Assembly: GCF_900113765.1 (NCBI RefSeq)
Contig: NZ_FOQO01000010.1
Location: 1 to 64,000, forward strand
Length of the DNA stretch: 64,000 nt
Direction of reading: 5' to 3'
Source: Parapedobacter indicus
Lineage (GTDB): Bacteria; Bacteroidota; Bacteroidia; Sphingobacteriales; Sphingobacteriaceae
The notes beneath the pieces were generated by a model. It searched no databases. It was not told the origin of the DNA and saw only the letters and a list, made by a program, of their open reading frames with translations. The translations under genes and the position numbers were made by a program. Positions 5,089 through 15,336 of this stretch are shown here, piece by piece (position 1 is the first letter of the stretch; each line of letters begins with the position of its first letter).

Positions 5089-7548
5089 ATGGCGAAGGAT
5101 TTGACTAAACAACCGGAAACAGATACGGATAACGGAACACAGGTTCTCGAAGAGGGCATACACCATGTCAATAATCCGGTATTGGATCTGCCGGAAATCG
5201 TGAAAAACTATTTGGGGCCCGTGGCGGGATACCATCAGGAAAACAATAATTATTATTTTAACGATGGCAGTGCAAGTGTAGAGATAAAGGTGGTCAGTGA
5301 CGAGATTATACGTGTACGGCTGGCACCCAGGGGGCAATTTTTAGAAGACTTTTCCTATGCGGTACCCCAATCGGACCAACACGTGGCCGTATATAATTTT
5401 GAAGAGGATCAGCAGGCTTATCGCGTGAAAACAAACACCGTGACGTGTGTCATTAATAAAGCCGATTTTCTCGTGTCCTTTGCCGACCGTGAAGGAAACG
5501 AATACAACAGAGATTTTGCACCGATGCATTGGGAGGAAAACCCTGATTTCGGTGGATACTATGTGTATTGTACCAAACTCGCGTTGGCCAATGAGGCATT
5601 TTACGGATTGGGAGACAAACCCACTCACCTGAATCTCCGCGGAAAACGGTTTGTTAATTGGAACTCCGATACCTATTCATTCCAGTTTCATCAGGATCCG
5701 TTATACCGGAGTATCCCCTTTTATATTGGTTTGCATGAAGGAGATGCCTATGGTATTTTCTTCGATAACACCTTTAAGACTTATTTTGATTTTGCCGCCG
5801 AGGCGCATGACCAAACGAGCTTTTGGTCGGAAGGTGGCGAGTTGCAGTATTACTACATCCATGGACCGCATATGATGGACGTGGTGAAGCGTTACCATAC
5901 CCTAACCGGTACACATTACCTGCCGCCGCTATGGGCTTTGGGATTCCACCAGTGCCGATGGAGCTACTATCCCGAAAGCAAAGTGAAAGACCTCGCAAGG
6001 AACTTTCGCGAACGTAAAATTCCCTGCGATGCCATTTATCTGGATATCGACTATATGGATGGCTATCGTTGTTTCACCTGGAATAAAAGGTATTTCCCCG
6101 ATCCGAAAAAGATGATTAAGGAGTTGGCCGACGATGGTTTCCGCACCGTAGTCATCATTGACCCAGGGATAAAGGTTGACGAAAACTATTGGGTATTCCG
6201 CGAGGGGAAGAAAAACCGTTATTTCTGTCGTCGGGGCGATGATTATTTCATGGAAGGCTACGTGTGGCCAGGCCGCTGCCAATTTCCAGATTTTACCAAT
6301 GTTGAAGTACGTGAATGGTGGGGCGGGTTATTTAAAGGTTTGGTGGAGGCCGGCGTGGCCGGCGTATGGAATGACATGAATGAACCTGCCGTATTCGGCA
6401 GGGGTACATTCCCCAATGACGTGCGCCATAATTTCGATGGCTACCGCGGGTCGCACCGTAAAGCACACAACGTCTACGGTATGCAGATGGTGCGTGCTAC
6501 TTACGACGGATTGAAAAAGCTGTTTCAGAATAAACGCCCGTTTACGATTACCCGTGCTGCATACGCCGGTACGCAGCGCTATGCTTCGGTGTGGACGGGC
6601 GATAATGTGGCTACGTGGGAGCACCTGCGACTGGGCGCGCTCCAGCTTCAGCGATTATCAACGTCCGGTATGCCTTTCTGCGGCACGGATATCGGGGGCT
6701 TCAGCGGCGAACCCGATGCCGAATTATTTACCCGGTGGATACAGTTCGGTGTATTTTCGCCCTTTATGCGCGCACATTCCGCGGGCGATACGGCGGAACG
6801 CGAACCTTGGAGTTTTGGAGAAGAATACGAAGCCCTCAACCGCAAATTTATCGAATTACGGTACAAGCTATTGCCCTACATTTATTCCGTATTTTGGGAG
6901 CATACGAGATACGGTTTCCCCATTCTCCGGCCGATAGCAATGATTGAACAACGGTTGGATGGCAACATTCAGCGGGAAGAGGAATTTTGTTTCGGCGATA
7001 AAATATTGGTGTCACCCGTGTTACATCCCGGGCAGCAAAACAAAATGGTATACCTGCCTGTTGGTGAGTGGTATGACTATTGGAACGATAGCCTGTTGGA
7101 AGGTGGTCAAGAACACGACGTGGATACACCGATCGATAAAATGCCAATATTCATCAAAGCGGGAACTGTATTGCCGGAATATCCCGTCATGCAATACGTC
7201 AGCGAGAAGAAAATAGATTCACTCAAGCTGGTTATTTATCATACGGTGCGGGAAGCCAATTCGTATCTGTATGAGGATCATGGGGACACGTTTGCATACG
7301 AACAACAGATTTATCTGGAAAAGAAATTTGTGGTAAAAGGTACTTCCGATAGTTTGAGTATCAATCAATATGTAGATGGCTTGTATTCGGAGAAATACGA
7401 TACATACGATCTGCAACTTGTTGCCCTTCCCTTTAAAGTACGGCAGGTAAGAGTAGACGATACGGCGGTTCTAGTCGAATCGGATGCGACAGGAAGATAT
7501 ACGGTGAAGGTGTCCAAGGATTTCCGAAGTATACAGATTACAGGATGA
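5089..7548 (+). CDS. Alpha-glucosidase, glycoside hydrolase family 31
   Basis: An 819-residue retaining glycosidase that removes terminal alpha-linked glucose. It has an N-terminal beta-sandwich (about 60-270), a TIM barrel (about 275-620) with the GH31 signature WNDMNEP giving Asp429 as nucleophile, and WTGDN giving Asp505 as acid/base, then C-terminal beta domains. There is no signal peptide, so it acts in the cytoplasm. It heads the glycogen operon, 47 bp before glgB, which suggests recycling of glucan ends or maltodextrins. The SD-like AGGAAG upstream supports the start. The exact linkage specificity cannot be read from the sequence. Confidence 0.9.
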   Translation: MAKDLTKQPETDTDNGTQVLEEGIHHVNNPVLDLPEIVKNYLGPVAGYHQENNNYYFNDGSASVEIKVVSDEIIRVRLAPRGQFLEDFSYAVPQSDQHVAVYNFEEDQQAYRVKTNTVTCVINKADFLVSFADREGNEYNRDFAPMHWEENPDFGGYYVYCTKLALANEAFYGLGDKPTHLNLRGKRFVNWNSDTYSFQFHQDPLYRSIPFYIGLHEGDAYGIFFDNTFKTYFDFAAEAHDQTSFWSEGGELQYYYIHGPHMMDVVKRYHTLTGTHYLPPLWALGFHQCRWSYYPESKVKDLARNFRERKIPCDAIYLDIDYMDGYRCFTWNKRYFPDPKKMIKELADDGFRTVVIIDPGIKVDENYWVFREGKKNRYFCRRGDDYFMEGYVWPGRCQFPDFTNVEVREWWGGLFKGLVEAGVAGVWNDMNEPAVFGRGTFPNDVRHNFDGYRGSHRKAHNVYGMQMVRATYDGLKKLFQNKRPFTITRAAYAGTQRYASVWTGDNVATWEHLRLGALQLQRLSTSGMPFCGTDIGGFSGEPDAELFTRWIQFGVFSPFMRAHSAGDTAEREPWSFGEEYEALNRKFIELRYKLLPYIYSVFWEHTRYGFPILRPIAMIEQRLDGNIQREEEFCFGDKILVSPVLHPGQQNKMVYLPVGEWYDYWNDSLLEGGQEHDVDTPIDKMPIFIKAGTVLPEYPVMQYVSEKKIDSLKLVIYHTVREANSYLYEDHGDTFAYEQQIYLEKKFVVKGTSDSLSINQYVDGLYSEKYDTYDLQLVALPFKVRQVRVDDTAVLVESDATGRYTVKVSKDFRSIQITG

Positions 7549-7595
7549 TGGATCGGGTTTGATACCATGGTTGTCCAATTATAAACGATATAGTT

Positions 7596-9518
7596 ATGCA
7601 GGGCTTGGTAGAAGTTTATTCGCTGTTTACGGATTTTGATATAAGCCTTTTCCGGGCAGGTAGGCACTATAAACTGTATGAAAAGTTCGGTTCACACGCC
7701 ATCCTGCGAAAGGATAAGGCGGGGACTTACTTTTCGGTGTGGGCTCCCAATGCTGAATCGGTATCTGTGGTGGGTAATTTCAACGGATGGAATCCTTATT
7801 CGCATATGTTATATGTCCGGTGGGACGGATCGGGCATCTGGGAAGGATTTATCCCGGACGTAGGCGTAGGCGAACTTTATAAATACCACATCCGTTCGTA
7901 TCAAGGGGAAGTGCACGAAAAGGGCGATCCGTTTGCGTTACAATGGGAGCGGGCGCCCAAAACGGCTTCCGTTGTTTCCACTACCTGGTATGAATGGACC
8001 GATGACGCATGGATGAACAAACGGCATGAGTACAATGCACTCAATAAACCCATTGCGGTGTATGAAATGCATTTGGGTTCCTGGATGCGCAGTCCGGATA
8101 ATCCCCAGCAATTGTTGAATTACCGCGATATCGCCGATCGCTTAGTCGAATATATCAAAGAAACGGGTTTTACGCATGTGGAACTATTACCGGTTATGGA
8201 GCATCCCTATTATCCCTCATGGGGATACCAGATTACAGGGTATTTTGCAGCTTCGTCGCGTTATGGTTCCCCCCAGGATCTGATGTATCTTATCGAACAG
8301 CTGCATCTTAATGGAATCGGGGTGTTATTGGACTGGGTGCCATCTCATTTCCCCAGAGATGCCCATGGCCTGTATCGGTTTGATGGGACACACCTGTATG
8401 AACATGCGGATCCACGGCAAGGGTATCATCCCGATTGGGGATCTTATATCTTTAATTATGGACGAAACGAGGTTCGGTCATTTCTAATCAGCAACGCATT
8501 GTTTTGGCTGGAGAGGTATCACGCGGATGGGCTTCGCGTAGATGCCGTGGCGTCCATGCTTTACCTGGATTATTCGCGCAACGAAGGCGAGTGGATACCG
8601 AACGAATACGGCGGCCGGGAAAATTTAGAGGCTATCGGCTTCCTCAAAGAACTGAACGAAGCGGTTTATAGCCATTTCCCCGATGTGCAAACCATCGCTG
8701 AGGAATCCACTTCCTGGCCGGGAGTGAGCCGTCCGACGTTCAGCGGTGGACTGGGGTTCGGCATGAAATGGATGATGGGATGGATGCACGACACCCTGCA
8801 ATACTTCAGCCGCGATCCGCTGTACAGGCAGCATCACCATGGGCAGCTTACGTTTAGTATGCTGTATGCCTTCCATGAGAATTTTATGTTGCCGCTATCA
8901 CACGATGAAGTAGTACACGGAAAAGGTTCGATGGTTCATAAAATGCCTGGCGATGAATGGCAGCGCTTTGCGAACCTGCGGTCACTATACTTGTATATGT
9001 ATACCCATCCCGGTACGAAATTGCTGTTTATGGGATGCGAATTTGGACAGACGGCTGAGTGGAATCACAATCAATCACTGGACTGGCATTTAATGCAATA
9101 TGAACCACATCAGGGAATGTTTGCATTCATCAAAGCGCTTAACTACCTGTACCGAAATGAACCGGCACTTTATGAACACAGCTTTAGTCAGGATGGGTTT
9201 GAATGGATAGAGGGGGGAGATGCGGTAAATTCGGTGGTGGCCTATTCGAGAAAAGGGATCGATGCGGAAAACGACTTGCTAATTATCTTAAATTTAACAC
9301 CCGTAGTGCGTTATTTTTACCGATGTGGCGTGCCTTCACCGGGTGAGTGGAAGGTATTGCTCAATTCAGATGAGGGTACTTATTTTGGTAGCGGCATCGA
9401 GCAACAGACAGTGCAGGCGGAGCCGATTCGGTGGATGAATAAGGAGTGGTCGGCCAATTTTACACTGCCGCCCTTAGCAGGATTGGTATTTAAAAAAAAG
9501 AAGCGTAATGCCGAGTGA
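7596..9518 (+). CDS. glgB: 1,4-alpha-glucan branching enzyme
   Basis: A 640-residue GH13 enzyme that cuts alpha-1,4 chains and rejoins them as alpha-1,6 branches in glycogen. An N-terminal CBM48 (about 30-125, with VVGNFNGWN) is followed by a catalytic barrel with LLDWVPSHFP (about 245), the nucleophile Asp316 in DGLRVDAV, the acid Glu in TIAEEST (about 369-370) and Asp437 in LPLSHDEVVHGKGS, then a C-terminal beta domain. It lacks the extra N1 domain of the longest forms. Its 3' end overlaps glgA by 11 bp. Confidence 0.96.
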   Translation: MQGLVEVYSLFTDFDISLFRAGRHYKLYEKFGSHAILRKDKAGTYFSVWAPNAESVSVVGNFNGWNPYSHMLYVRWDGSGIWEGFIPDVGVGELYKYHIRSYQGEVHEKGDPFALQWERAPKTASVVSTTWYEWTDDAWMNKRHEYNALNKPIAVYEMHLGSWMRSPDNPQQLLNYRDIADRLVEYIKETGFTHVELLPVMEHPYYPSWGYQITGYFAASSRYGSPQDLMYLIEQLHLNGIGVLLDWVPSHFPRDAHGLYRFDGTHLYEHADPRQGYHPDWGSYIFNYGRNEVRSFLISNALFWLERYHADGLRVDAVASMLYLDYSRNEGEWIPNEYGGRENLEAIGFLKELNEAVYSHFPDVQTIAEESTSWPGVSRPTFSGGLGFGMKWMMGWMHDTLQYFSRDPLYRQHHHGQLTFSMLYAFHENFMLPLSHDEVVHGKGSMVHKMPGDEWQRFANLRSLYLYMYTHPGTKLLFMGCEFGQTAEWNHNQSLDWHLMQYEPHQGMFAFIKALNYLYRNEPALYEHSFSQDGFEWIEGGDAVNSVVAYSRKGIDAENDLLIILNLTPVVRYFYRCGVPSPGEWKVLLNSDEGTYFGSGIEQQTVQAEPIRWMNKEWSANFTLPPLAGLVFKKKKRNAE

Positions 9519-10947
9519 GCCGAAACATATCATACATTTAAGTGCAGAATGCTATCCGGTTGCTAAAGTGGGGGGACTTGGCGACGTCTTGGGATCGCTG
9601 CCAAAATATCTTCAACGTGCGGGGTTACGTACGTGGGTCGTTATGCCCTGGTACAACAAACCGTTTGTGCAACAGCGTGAATTTGAGCAAGTTTATACCG
9701 GAAGTTTCCAGCAGGGATCACGACCGTTAGAAGTACAAGTATATAAGGAAAAAGAAGACGTTTTGGGATTTGGTTTATACCTGATCAAAATACCTGGATT
9801 GCTGGATCGCGAAGAGCCCTACGGTTATACAGACGAAAGCGAACAATTTATGGCTTTCCAGCATGCTTTTCTGCATTGGATTACAGAAACCGGCATCACG
9901 CCGGATGTCGTGCACTGCCACGATCACCACACTGGGCTTATTCCCTTCTTGATGTATCATTGTGAGCGCTTTGCTGACTTAAGGCATGTACCGACTGTCG
10001 GTACCGTACATAACGGACAATACCAGGGATGGATGGATTGGAACAAAGCGATCCTGTTACCTCCATTTGATACTTGGAAGTGGGGACTGCTGGATTGGAG
10101 CGGGGTTATCAATCCACTCGGTGCACTGATTAAGTGCTGCTCGGTGTTCACAACCGTATCTGAAGGATATCTTGATGAGCTAATGACGCAGGCCAATGGC
10201 TTGGAACGTCTGTTTGCGATGGAACGTGCTAAAGGCGTCGGTATTGTCAACGGAATCGATACAACCATATGGGATCCTGCCGGGGATGCGATGCTCCCAT
10301 ACCATTACCGGATAGCTAATGTGCAATCCGGCAAGCGCAAAAACAAGGAATTTTTAAGTAAAGCGTATGGCTTGGACCCTGAAAAGCCATTGCTCGCGTT
10401 CATTGGCCGTTTTGCGGGGGAGAAAGGTGCTGATCTTTTGCCAGAAATTATCGAAAACTTATTGGACGACGCAGCTGTTTATCTAACGATCATGGTATTG
10501 GGCTCGGGAAATCCGCAGGTTCAAGCAAGCATCGCTTACCTTGCCGAAAGATATCCTGGAAAGTTGGGTGCTTACATCGGTTATCAAGAGGAATTGTCTC
10601 ATCGCATCTATGCGGCGGCAGACTTTTTGCTGATGCCATCCCGGGTGGAACCCTGCGGGCTTAACCAGCTTTATTCCATGCGTTACGGTACTATTCCGGT
10701 TGTGCGAAGCACTGGGGGTCTGAAAGATACCGTGAGTGATATTGATGTGCAGAACGGCTATGGGATCACGTTTCTAGATGCTAACACGGCCGATGCCGCA
10801 GAGGCCATCCGTCGTGCCCTTTCGTTGTATGCTGATAATCAACGGATGCAACAACTTCGAAAACATATCATGAAGCTCGATTTTTCGTGGGACAAGTCGG
10901 CTGCCAAATACATGGAAATTTATCAGAATATAACCAATAAATTATGA
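9508..10947 (+). CDS. glgA: Glycogen synthase (ADP-glucose type)
   Basis: A 479-residue GT5 transferase that elongates alpha-1,4 glucan from ADP-glucose. The N-terminal KVGGL motif (Lys20) binds ADP-glucose. VHCHDHHTGLIPF, VGTVHNGQYQG and the C-terminal Rossmann motifs LLAFIGRFAGEKGADLL and MPSRVEPCGLNQLYSMRYGTIPVV are all present. It overlaps glgB (11 bp) and glgC (ATGA, 4 bp), so the three are translationally coupled. Confidence 0.96.
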   Translation: MPSEPKHIIHLSAECYPVAKVGGLGDVLGSLPKYLQRAGLRTWVVMPWYNKPFVQQREFEQVYTGSFQQGSRPLEVQVYKEKEDVLGFGLYLIKIPGLLDREEPYGYTDESEQFMAFQHAFLHWITETGITPDVVHCHDHHTGLIPFLMYHCERFADLRHVPTVGTVHNGQYQGWMDWNKAILLPPFDTWKWGLLDWSGVINPLGALIKCCSVFTTVSEGYLDELMTQANGLERLFAMERAKGVGIVNGIDTTIWDPAGDAMLPYHYRIANVQSGKRKNKEFLSKAYGLDPEKPLLAFIGRFAGEKGADLLPEIIENLLDDAAVYLTIMVLGSGNPQVQASIAYLAERYPGKLGAYIGYQEELSHRIYAAADFLLMPSRVEPCGLNQLYSMRYGTIPVVRSTGGLKDTVSDIDVQNGYGITFLDANTADAAEAIRRALSLYADNQRMQQLRKHIMKLDFSWDKSAAKYMEIYQNITNKL

Positions 10948-12215
10948 TCAAGCACAACGTGATTTCTGTCGTACTGGGAGGAGGAAAGGGGACACGCCTT
11001 TATCCATTGACACACCAACGCTCCAAACCAGCGGTTCCCATTGCCGGTAAATACCGGTTGGTGGACATACCGATTTCCAACTGCCTCAACTCGGGGTATA
11101 ACCGGATTTTTGTACTGACTCAGTATAACTCTGCATCCTTAAATTCCCATATTAAAAACACCTACAATTTCAGCGTGTTCAGCAAAGGGTTCGTAGATAT
11201 ACTGGCCGCGGAGCAAACACATGAGGGTGAAAAATGGTATCAAGGTACGGCTGATGCTGTACGGCATTTACTGCGTTATCTACAGCACCATGATTACGAA
11301 CATCTGTTGATCCTTTCCGGTGACCAACTGTATCAGATTGACTTTCAGGAAATGATCGAGAATCACATCGCTGCAGAAGCCGAAATATCCGTTGCGACGA
11401 TTCCGGTGAATGCGAAAGATGCGACGTCATTCGGTATACTCAAATCCGATGAGGAAGGGAATATCACGTCCTTCATCGAAAAGCCGAACAGCTCGCTGCT
11501 CCCACCTTGGGTATCTGAGGTAAGTGAGGAAATGAGAACGGAAGGTAGGATATACCTGGCTTCCATGGGAATCTACGTGTTTAACAAGACTGTCCTGAAA
11601 AAGATTTTGGCCGAAAGTTCAGGTGTGGATTTCGGTAAGGAATTATTGCCAGAGGCGATCGGTAACTACCGCATTCACAGCTATCAATACCCTGGATATT
11701 GGACAGATATTGGTACCATCGACTCTTTCTTCGAGGCAAATATCAGCCTCACCGATGATATTCCGAAGTTTAATCTATTCGACAAACATACCATCTTTAC
11801 CCGTGGGCGTATGCTGCCGCCCTCTAAAGTGTCGGGTACCAAATTGGAGAAGGTCGTAATTGCGGATGGCTGTATCGTTGCCGGTGAAGAGATCGAGCGG
11901 TCGGTTATCGGCATCCGTTCGCGCATCGGTGCCGGAACGGTGATTAAAACGACGTATATGATGGGAAGTGATTTTTACCAAACGCTGGAGGAAATCGCGC
12001 ATACAAACACGCAGGACAGCCCCTTGGTGGGCGTCGGCGAAAATTGTTATATTGAAAATGCAATCCTCGATAAAAACTGCTGTATCGGGAATAACGTCCG
12101 CATCAAAGGAGGAGCACATTTGGAAGACGGCGATTTTGATACCCACGCCATCCGCGATGGCATTATCGTTGTAAAGAAGCGAGCTGTCATTCCATCGGGT
12201 ACTGAAATCGGTTAA
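10944..12215 (+). CDS. glgC: Glucose-1-phosphate adenylyltransferase (ADP-glucose pyrophosphorylase)
   Basis: A 423-residue enzyme that makes ADP-glucose from glucose-1-phosphate and ATP and usually sets glycogen flux. The nucleotidyltransferase loop LGGGKGTRLYPLT is at about 9-21, followed by KPAVPIAGKYRLVDIPISNCLNSG, SGDQLYQIDF, IEKP and GYWTDIGTI. A C-terminal left-handed beta-helix (about 300-420) is shown by repeated I-G-x-x hexapeptides. It completes the GH31-glgB-glgA-glgC set. Confidence 0.96.
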   Translation: MIKHNVISVVLGGGKGTRLYPLTHQRSKPAVPIAGKYRLVDIPISNCLNSGYNRIFVLTQYNSASLNSHIKNTYNFSVFSKGFVDILAAEQTHEGEKWYQGTADAVRHLLRYLQHHDYEHLLILSGDQLYQIDFQEMIENHIAAEAEISVATIPVNAKDATSFGILKSDEEGNITSFIEKPNSSLLPPWVSEVSEEMRTEGRIYLASMGIYVFNKTVLKKILAESSGVDFGKELLPEAIGNYRIHSYQYPGYWTDIGTIDSFFEANISLTDDIPKFNLFDKHTIFTRGRMLPPSKVSGTKLEKVVIADGCIVAGEEIERSVIGIRSRIGAGTVIKTTYMMGSDFYQTLEEIAHTNTQDSPLVGVGENCYIENAILDKNCCIGNNVRIKGGAHLEDGDFDTHAIRDGIIVVKKRAVIPSGTEIG

Positions 12216-12232
12216 TTTCGTAAGTTTGCCAC

Positions 12233-13594
12233 ATGGCAAATTATGATACGATTGTCGCGTTGGCCACCGCAACAGGAAGTGGGGCCATTGCTGTTATCCG
12301 CCTTTCGGGTCCGGAAGCGATACCCTTGGTCAACCGGGTTTTCAAAGGAAAGAATTTGGCAGAGCAGGCTTCACACACCGTGCATTTCGGTACCCTAAGA
12401 GACGGAGCCGAAGTGCTCGATGAGGTGCTGGTTTCTTTATTCATTGCTCCGCATTCGTATACCAAAGAAAATGTCGTCGAAATTTCCACGCATAACTCAC
12501 GGTATATCATCGAGCGGATTATCCAACTGCTGATCCGGCAAGGTGCCCGTGCAGCCCGTCCTGGAGAGTTTACACTCCGCGCTTTTCTCAACGGACAGAT
12601 GGATCTCTCCCAAGCCGAAGCTGTGGCAGATCTTATTGCATCTACATCGGCGGCTTCGCACCAAGTGGCTATGCAGCAAATGCGCGGCGGCTTTTCCAAT
12701 GTGCTAAAACAGCTCCGCGAACAGCTTATCCAGTTTGCATCGCTGATAGAGCTTGAACTCGATTTTTCAGAAGAGGACGTTGAATTTGCCAACCGCGCTC
12801 AACTGAAGGCGCTCATATTGGAGATAAATAATGTCATCCAGAAACTCATCGCTTCGTTCGAGCAGGGCAACGTTTTGAAAAACGGCGTGCCGGTGGTGAT
12901 TGCCGGGCGACCCAACGTAGGCAAGTCCACATTGCTCAATACGCTGCTTAATGAAGAACGGGCCATCGTTTCAGACATCGCGGGTACCACGCGCGATACC
13001 ATTGAAGATGAAGTCAACATCCAGGGTGTGACATTCCGATTTATCGATACCGCTGGTATCCGGGATACGCTCGATGTTATTGAAGCCAAGGGTGTAGAAC
13101 GCACGCGTGAAAAAATGAAAAAAGCGCGGCTTATCGTGTATCTCGCAGATCCCCAGCACGACGATCTCGAAGAAATAAAGAACCAGTTAGCCGAAGTGGA
13201 ACAATTGGACGTACCTTATGTCACAGTGGTAAATAAGGTGGATTTGCTAACACAGGAGCACGTGGATACGCTATACACCATCGATCCGCTGTTCATCTCC
13301 GCCAAGAATAATGTGGGGGTTGAGGAACTGAAAGCGGAATTGCTGCACAAAGTAAATCTGCATGACTTGGGTACGGATGATGTGCTGGTAACCAATATAC
13401 GCCATGTGGAAGCCCTACGGAAGACAGAAGATGCATTGCAGCGCGTGCTTTATGGCATTGATGGTGCTGTCACATCTGATTTTCTTGCGATGGATATCCG
13501 GCAGGCGCTGCACCACCTTGGCGAAATTACGGGATCAGTATCTACCGATGATTTGCTGGATAATATCTTTTCGAAGTTTTGCATCGGGAAGTAA
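12233..13594 (+). CDS. mnmE: tRNA uridine-34 modification GTPase
   Basis: A 453-residue GTPase that with MnmG installs the cmnm5 group on wobble uridine of certain tRNAs. An N-terminal folate-binding domain (1-120) is followed by helices and an inserted G domain: GRPNVGKS (225-232), GTTRDT (251-256), DTAG (272-275) and NKVD (334-337). The protein ends in the catalytic FCIGK motif (449-453). It starts 17 bp after glgC with no terminator seen, so it may be partly co-transcribed with the glycogen genes. Confidence 0.96.
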   Translation: MANYDTIVALATATGSGAIAVIRLSGPEAIPLVNRVFKGKNLAEQASHTVHFGTLRDGAEVLDEVLVSLFIAPHSYTKENVVEISTHNSRYIIERIIQLLIRQGARAARPGEFTLRAFLNGQMDLSQAEAVADLIASTSAASHQVAMQQMRGGFSNVLKQLREQLIQFASLIELELDFSEEDVEFANRAQLKALILEINNVIQKLIASFEQGNVLKNGVPVVIAGRPNVGKSTLLNTLLNEERAIVSDIAGTTRDTIEDEVNIQGVTFRFIDTAGIRDTLDVIEAKGVERTREKMKKARLIVYLADPQHDDLEEIKNQLAEVEQLDVPYVTVVNKVDLLTQEHVDTLYTIDPLFISAKNNVGVEELKAELLHKVNLHDLGTDDVLVTNIRHVEALRKTEDALQRVLYGIDGAVTSDFLAMDIRQALHHLGEITGSVSTDDLLDNIFSKFCIGK

Positions 13595-13681
13595 GGTGTC
13601 TTTCTGTAATTAGAGATGTATACAGAGATAGTACCCCGATGAGTTTATTAAAGAAGCAAACCCATAAATCGGGTGCGCGAC

Positions 13682-13717
13682 GAATAATTGGTGAACGATG
13701 AATAATGGGTGAACTAT
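13682..13717. repeat. Two tandem 18-bp copies before the next gene
   Basis: GAATAATTGGTGAACGAT and GAATAATGGGTGAACTAT lie head to tail with two differences. They occupy part of the 132-bp gap after mnmE. No promoter match is clear here. Confidence 0.6.
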
Positions 13718-13727
13718 TAGTTTTAAG

Positions 13728-14678
13728 ATGAGAGTAAGTACCGGTTTATTATTCCTGTTCATGGCGATCCAATGCTGTGGACAGAGTAAAGAACGTATGA
13801 AGGCAAATGGCAACGGGCCAATATATCGACTTAAGGTAACGAGTTCCTTATCGTACACCATCCGGGTAAACGGAATAACGACGGCCAGCAAAAACCAAAA
13901 CGCGGGAAACACAAGATGGTTTCTTATCAATAACTGCATTCCCGCGTCGGGCAGTCAGGAGTTGGAAATCACGATCCGGCCGGCGATGACCGATGACGGA
14001 ATGAACCACGAAGTGGCTTTGGGAAATATAGGAGATGACCATGTATTTAATGTCGAGATCGAGCGCATGGTGGGCAGCGAAGGTGCCGGAGGGTCGGCGG
14101 TTATCTATCAGTATCAATTACCGGAAGGTAATTATTCCCGGCGAGAAGCTTTTGTTCATAAAGCAACCTTTGAAGCAGACGTGCCTTATAGGCTTGAAGA
14201 TTGGCGGAAAGGGAAGACGTTTGACACCACAGATAGCGTGATGCTGAAAGCGAAAGTTGTGGAGTTTTATCAAAAGCTGAAACATTATTATGAGCATCGC
14301 AACGGTGCTGAATATGTAAAGCTTATTGAAAAAGGGATGTATAACTTGGCGCAGGGAGCCTATTTCGGGGATGATGCATTGGATAGGCTGAAGCAAAGCA
14401 AAATAGACTTCATTAACAAGCAGCCGCGAATATTAATGGATCTTGATAGCTACCAGTTGGAAATTTCGGGGAATGGAAAGCTTGTATCGCTAAGAAGAAC
14501 CGATGGATATAACAGGGGAGAAGGTGTACTGCGGAGAAAATATACAAAGAATGGGCGGGAAACCGTACATGTGGATGATATATGGCTCTACGCCCCCCGG
14601 GGCACCGATTCAATTGATGACTCAGAGATGTTTGAGATTATCGTATATCAAAACCTAGTTAAACCCTATTTACCTTGA
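13728..14678 (+). CDS. Unknown exported protein
   Basis: A 316-residue protein with a short N-terminal hydrophobic segment (LLFLFMAIQCCGQS), either a lipoprotein-like signal with a non-classical lipobox at Cys16/17 or a signal peptidase I site. The rest is soluble, with beta-rich stretches and a Tyr/Lys-rich middle (KVVEFYQKLKHYYEHRNGAEY). I do not recognise a family. It is convergent with the next gene: the stop codons are one base apart. Confidence 0.65.
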   Translation: MRVSTGLLFLFMAIQCCGQSKERMKANGNGPIYRLKVTSSLSYTIRVNGITTASKNQNAGNTRWFLINNCIPASGSQELEITIRPAMTDDGMNHEVALGNIGDDHVFNVEIERMVGSEGAGGSAVIYQYQLPEGNYSRREAFVHKATFEADVPYRLEDWRKGKTFDTTDSVMLKAKVVEFYQKLKHYYEHRNGAEYVKLIEKGMYNLAQGAYFGDDALDRLKQSKIDFINKQPRILMDLDSYQLEISGNGKLVSLRRTDGYNRGEGVLRRKYTKNGRETVHVDDIWLYAPRGTDSIDDSEMFEIIVYQNLVKPYLP

Positions 14679-14679
14679 T

Positions 14680-15240
14680 CTAATAGGCTTCTGCTTCGGG
14701 CATGGCTTCCAATAATTTGCTTTGCTGGATTTTGTGTTGAAACACGTCATGAAATGCCATCCGGGCGCTGTTGGTGAGGAAAAAGTCCTTGTTTTCGTAA
14801 TGAGCTGAAGCATAAATTGTTTCCTCAAATTCCGACGTATCACACCCATACCTGATCCAGTTTTGCCCGTCTTCGTCGTCGAATAATATCATGACATGGT
14901 TTCTGGCGGCGTGTGGATCTTCGCCAAGGTAGTGCCGCGGCAATCCGCTTAAATTGCCGCTTTCCCACTCGACCACTTCTTCCGGGATAAGCGAACCGAA
15001 TATAACGACGGCACCATATTCAGCTTGGATGCGCTCAATGTGACGGTTGAGTTTCGCAACTTGCTTCTCCGTTAAAAGCCGCTGGTTTACTTCGCCAAAG
15101 CCTAGTTTGGCATAGCCCACATCAGCATACCTTACCCGTTCGTAGTTTTTGAGCTCTTTTTGAGCGAAGAGGAGAGTGGGGATGAGGAAAAACATTCCTG
15201 TCCAAATGAAAGGGTGATTTTTTGTAACCGCAGGCAGCAT
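14680..15240 (-). CDS. Unknown secreted protein, faintly TPM-domain-like
   Basis: About 186 residues from the ATG at 15240 (MLPAVTKNHPF). A hydrophobic stretch ends in LLFAQ, a typical Bacteroidota signal cleavage site, near residue 26. The mature part has LTEKQVAKLNRHIERIQAEYGA and NHVMILFDDEDGQNWIRYG, spaced like a divergent TPM (Psb32/TLP18.3) domain; this is a weak resemblance. The frame opens at 15273, but a TAAGTTTG -7 box at 15253-15246 makes a start at 15240 or at 15195 (MFFLIP) more likely. Confidence 0.6.
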   Translation of the reverse strand: MLPAVTKNHPFIWTGMFFLIPTLLFAQKELKNYERVRYADVGYAKLGFGEVNQRLLTEKQVAKLNRHIERIQAEYGAVVIFGSLIPEEVVEWESGNLSGLPRHYLGEDPHAARNHVMILFDDEDGQNWIRYGCDTSEFEETIYASAHYENKDFFLTNSARMAFHDVFQHKIQQSKLLEAMPEAEAY

Positions 15241-15305
15241 AATGGCAAACTTACATAAAAAACAAAAAACCATTGGTTTATTTGCTGTGAATCAAATCGA
15301 TTAGG

Positions 15306-15336
15306 TTGCATATAAAAGTAAATATAGCTAAGTTTG
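15306..15336 (+). promoter_or_regulatory. Promoter of the DUF4440-like gene, followed by a hairpin leader
   Basis: TTG (15306-15308), 20 bases, TAAGTTTG (15329-15336). It predicts a leader of about 120 nt before the ATG at 15467. The leader contains TCCACGT...ACGTGGA (about 15358-15392), a 7-bp stem with a 20-nt loop. Confidence 0.65.

Noticed and set aside
4942..5337. 131-codon minus-strand frame over the his promoter and the GH31 start
   Set aside because: It is antisense to the start of a clear GH31 gene, crosses two promoters and has no recognisable protein character.
13682..13717. Tandem 18-bp repeat as an attachment site
   Set aside because: The copies are adjacent and no integrase or element boundary is nearby.
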